NCBI GenBank assembly: GCA_016838945.1
Contig: JADLKP010000049.1
Span: 1 to 12,094 of the forward strand
Length of the DNA: 12,094 nt
DNA from: Methanobrevibacter sp.
GTDB lineage: Archaea > Methanobacteriota > Methanobacteria > Methanobacteriales > Methanobacteriaceae
Direction of reading: 5' to 3'
The translations under genes and the position numbers were made by a program. Numbering within the stretch: position 1 is the stretch's first letter; the number at the start of each line of letters is the position of its first letter. The notes under the pieces are model-generated. The model was not told the DNA's origin. It did not search any database and worked only from the letters and a program-made list of their open reading frames with translations. This document shows, piece by piece, positions 11,986 through 12,094 of this stretch.

Positions 11986-12094
11986 AATTTTTTATAATTA
12001 AATGGCTTTGATTTATTTTTGTTTAAGTAACCTTAATTTATTTTTATTTAAATGGATTTATTTTATTGTATAAATGATTTTAATAATTTTTTTA

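Noticed and set aside
1..12094. tRNA, rRNA, complete insertion sequence or transposase gene
   Set aside because: No tRNA-like fold with GTTCNA arm, no rRNA segment and no transposase-like reading frame was found by reading both strands.

Overview
The window looks like chromosomal DNA from a methanogenic archaeon of the order Methanobacteriales, most likely Methanobrevibacter or a close relative. The grounds are very low GC content, archaeal TATA boxes, Shine-Dalgarno sites of the GAGGTGAT type, a Cdc6/Orc1 replication initiator, the methanopterin enzyme MptE, and an archease plus RtcB tRNA ligase pair. Genus assignment is inference from these traits, not a database match.

Layout. (1) 1-1708: surE-type nucleotidase followed 75 nt later by mptE, probably co-transcribed. 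(2) 1682-2359: a 678-nt AT-rich gap before cdc6. It holds a 27-nt palindrome, a pair of 19-bp inverted repeats and, between them on the minus strand, a 25-codon hydrophobic peptide ORF with a strong ribosome binding site. This gap is also the natural place to look for a replication origin. (3) 2360-3478: cdc6/orc1, probably leaderless. (4) 3605-6431: archease (minus) and rtcB (plus), diverging from a 910-nt region that contains a 62-aa single-pass membrane protein gene, its possible 9-codon leader ORF and a 141-nt fold-back sequence. (5) 6566-7339: a methylthioinosine/6-oxopurine nucleoside phosphorylase-type gene. (6) 7341-7945: a second copy of a short repeat also found after cdc6, T-rich perfect direct repeats, and a minus-strand small ORF with an in-frame TAG. 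(7) 7945-8652: an unrecognised, very acidic protein. (8) 8947-11944: a tocopherol-cyclase-like protein, a phytol/dolichol-kinase-family membrane protein and a short-chain dehydrogenase, all on the plus strand. The phytol kinase and SDR genes end in clear hairpin plus T-tract terminators.

How the parts relate. Archease and RtcB form one tRNA-splicing and RNA-repair system. SurE, MptE and the phosphorylase are separate housekeeping functions (nucleotide and phosphate turnover, H4MPT synthesis, purine/methylthio salvage). The last three genes pair the two enzyme families that plants use for phytol activation (VTE5) and chromanol ring closure (VTE1), which is unexpected in a methanogen and suggests isoprenoid-alcohol metabolism. 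The two places most worth following up are that cluster and the small peptide locus before cdc6, whose predicted transcript could fold back to cover its own ribosome binding site.
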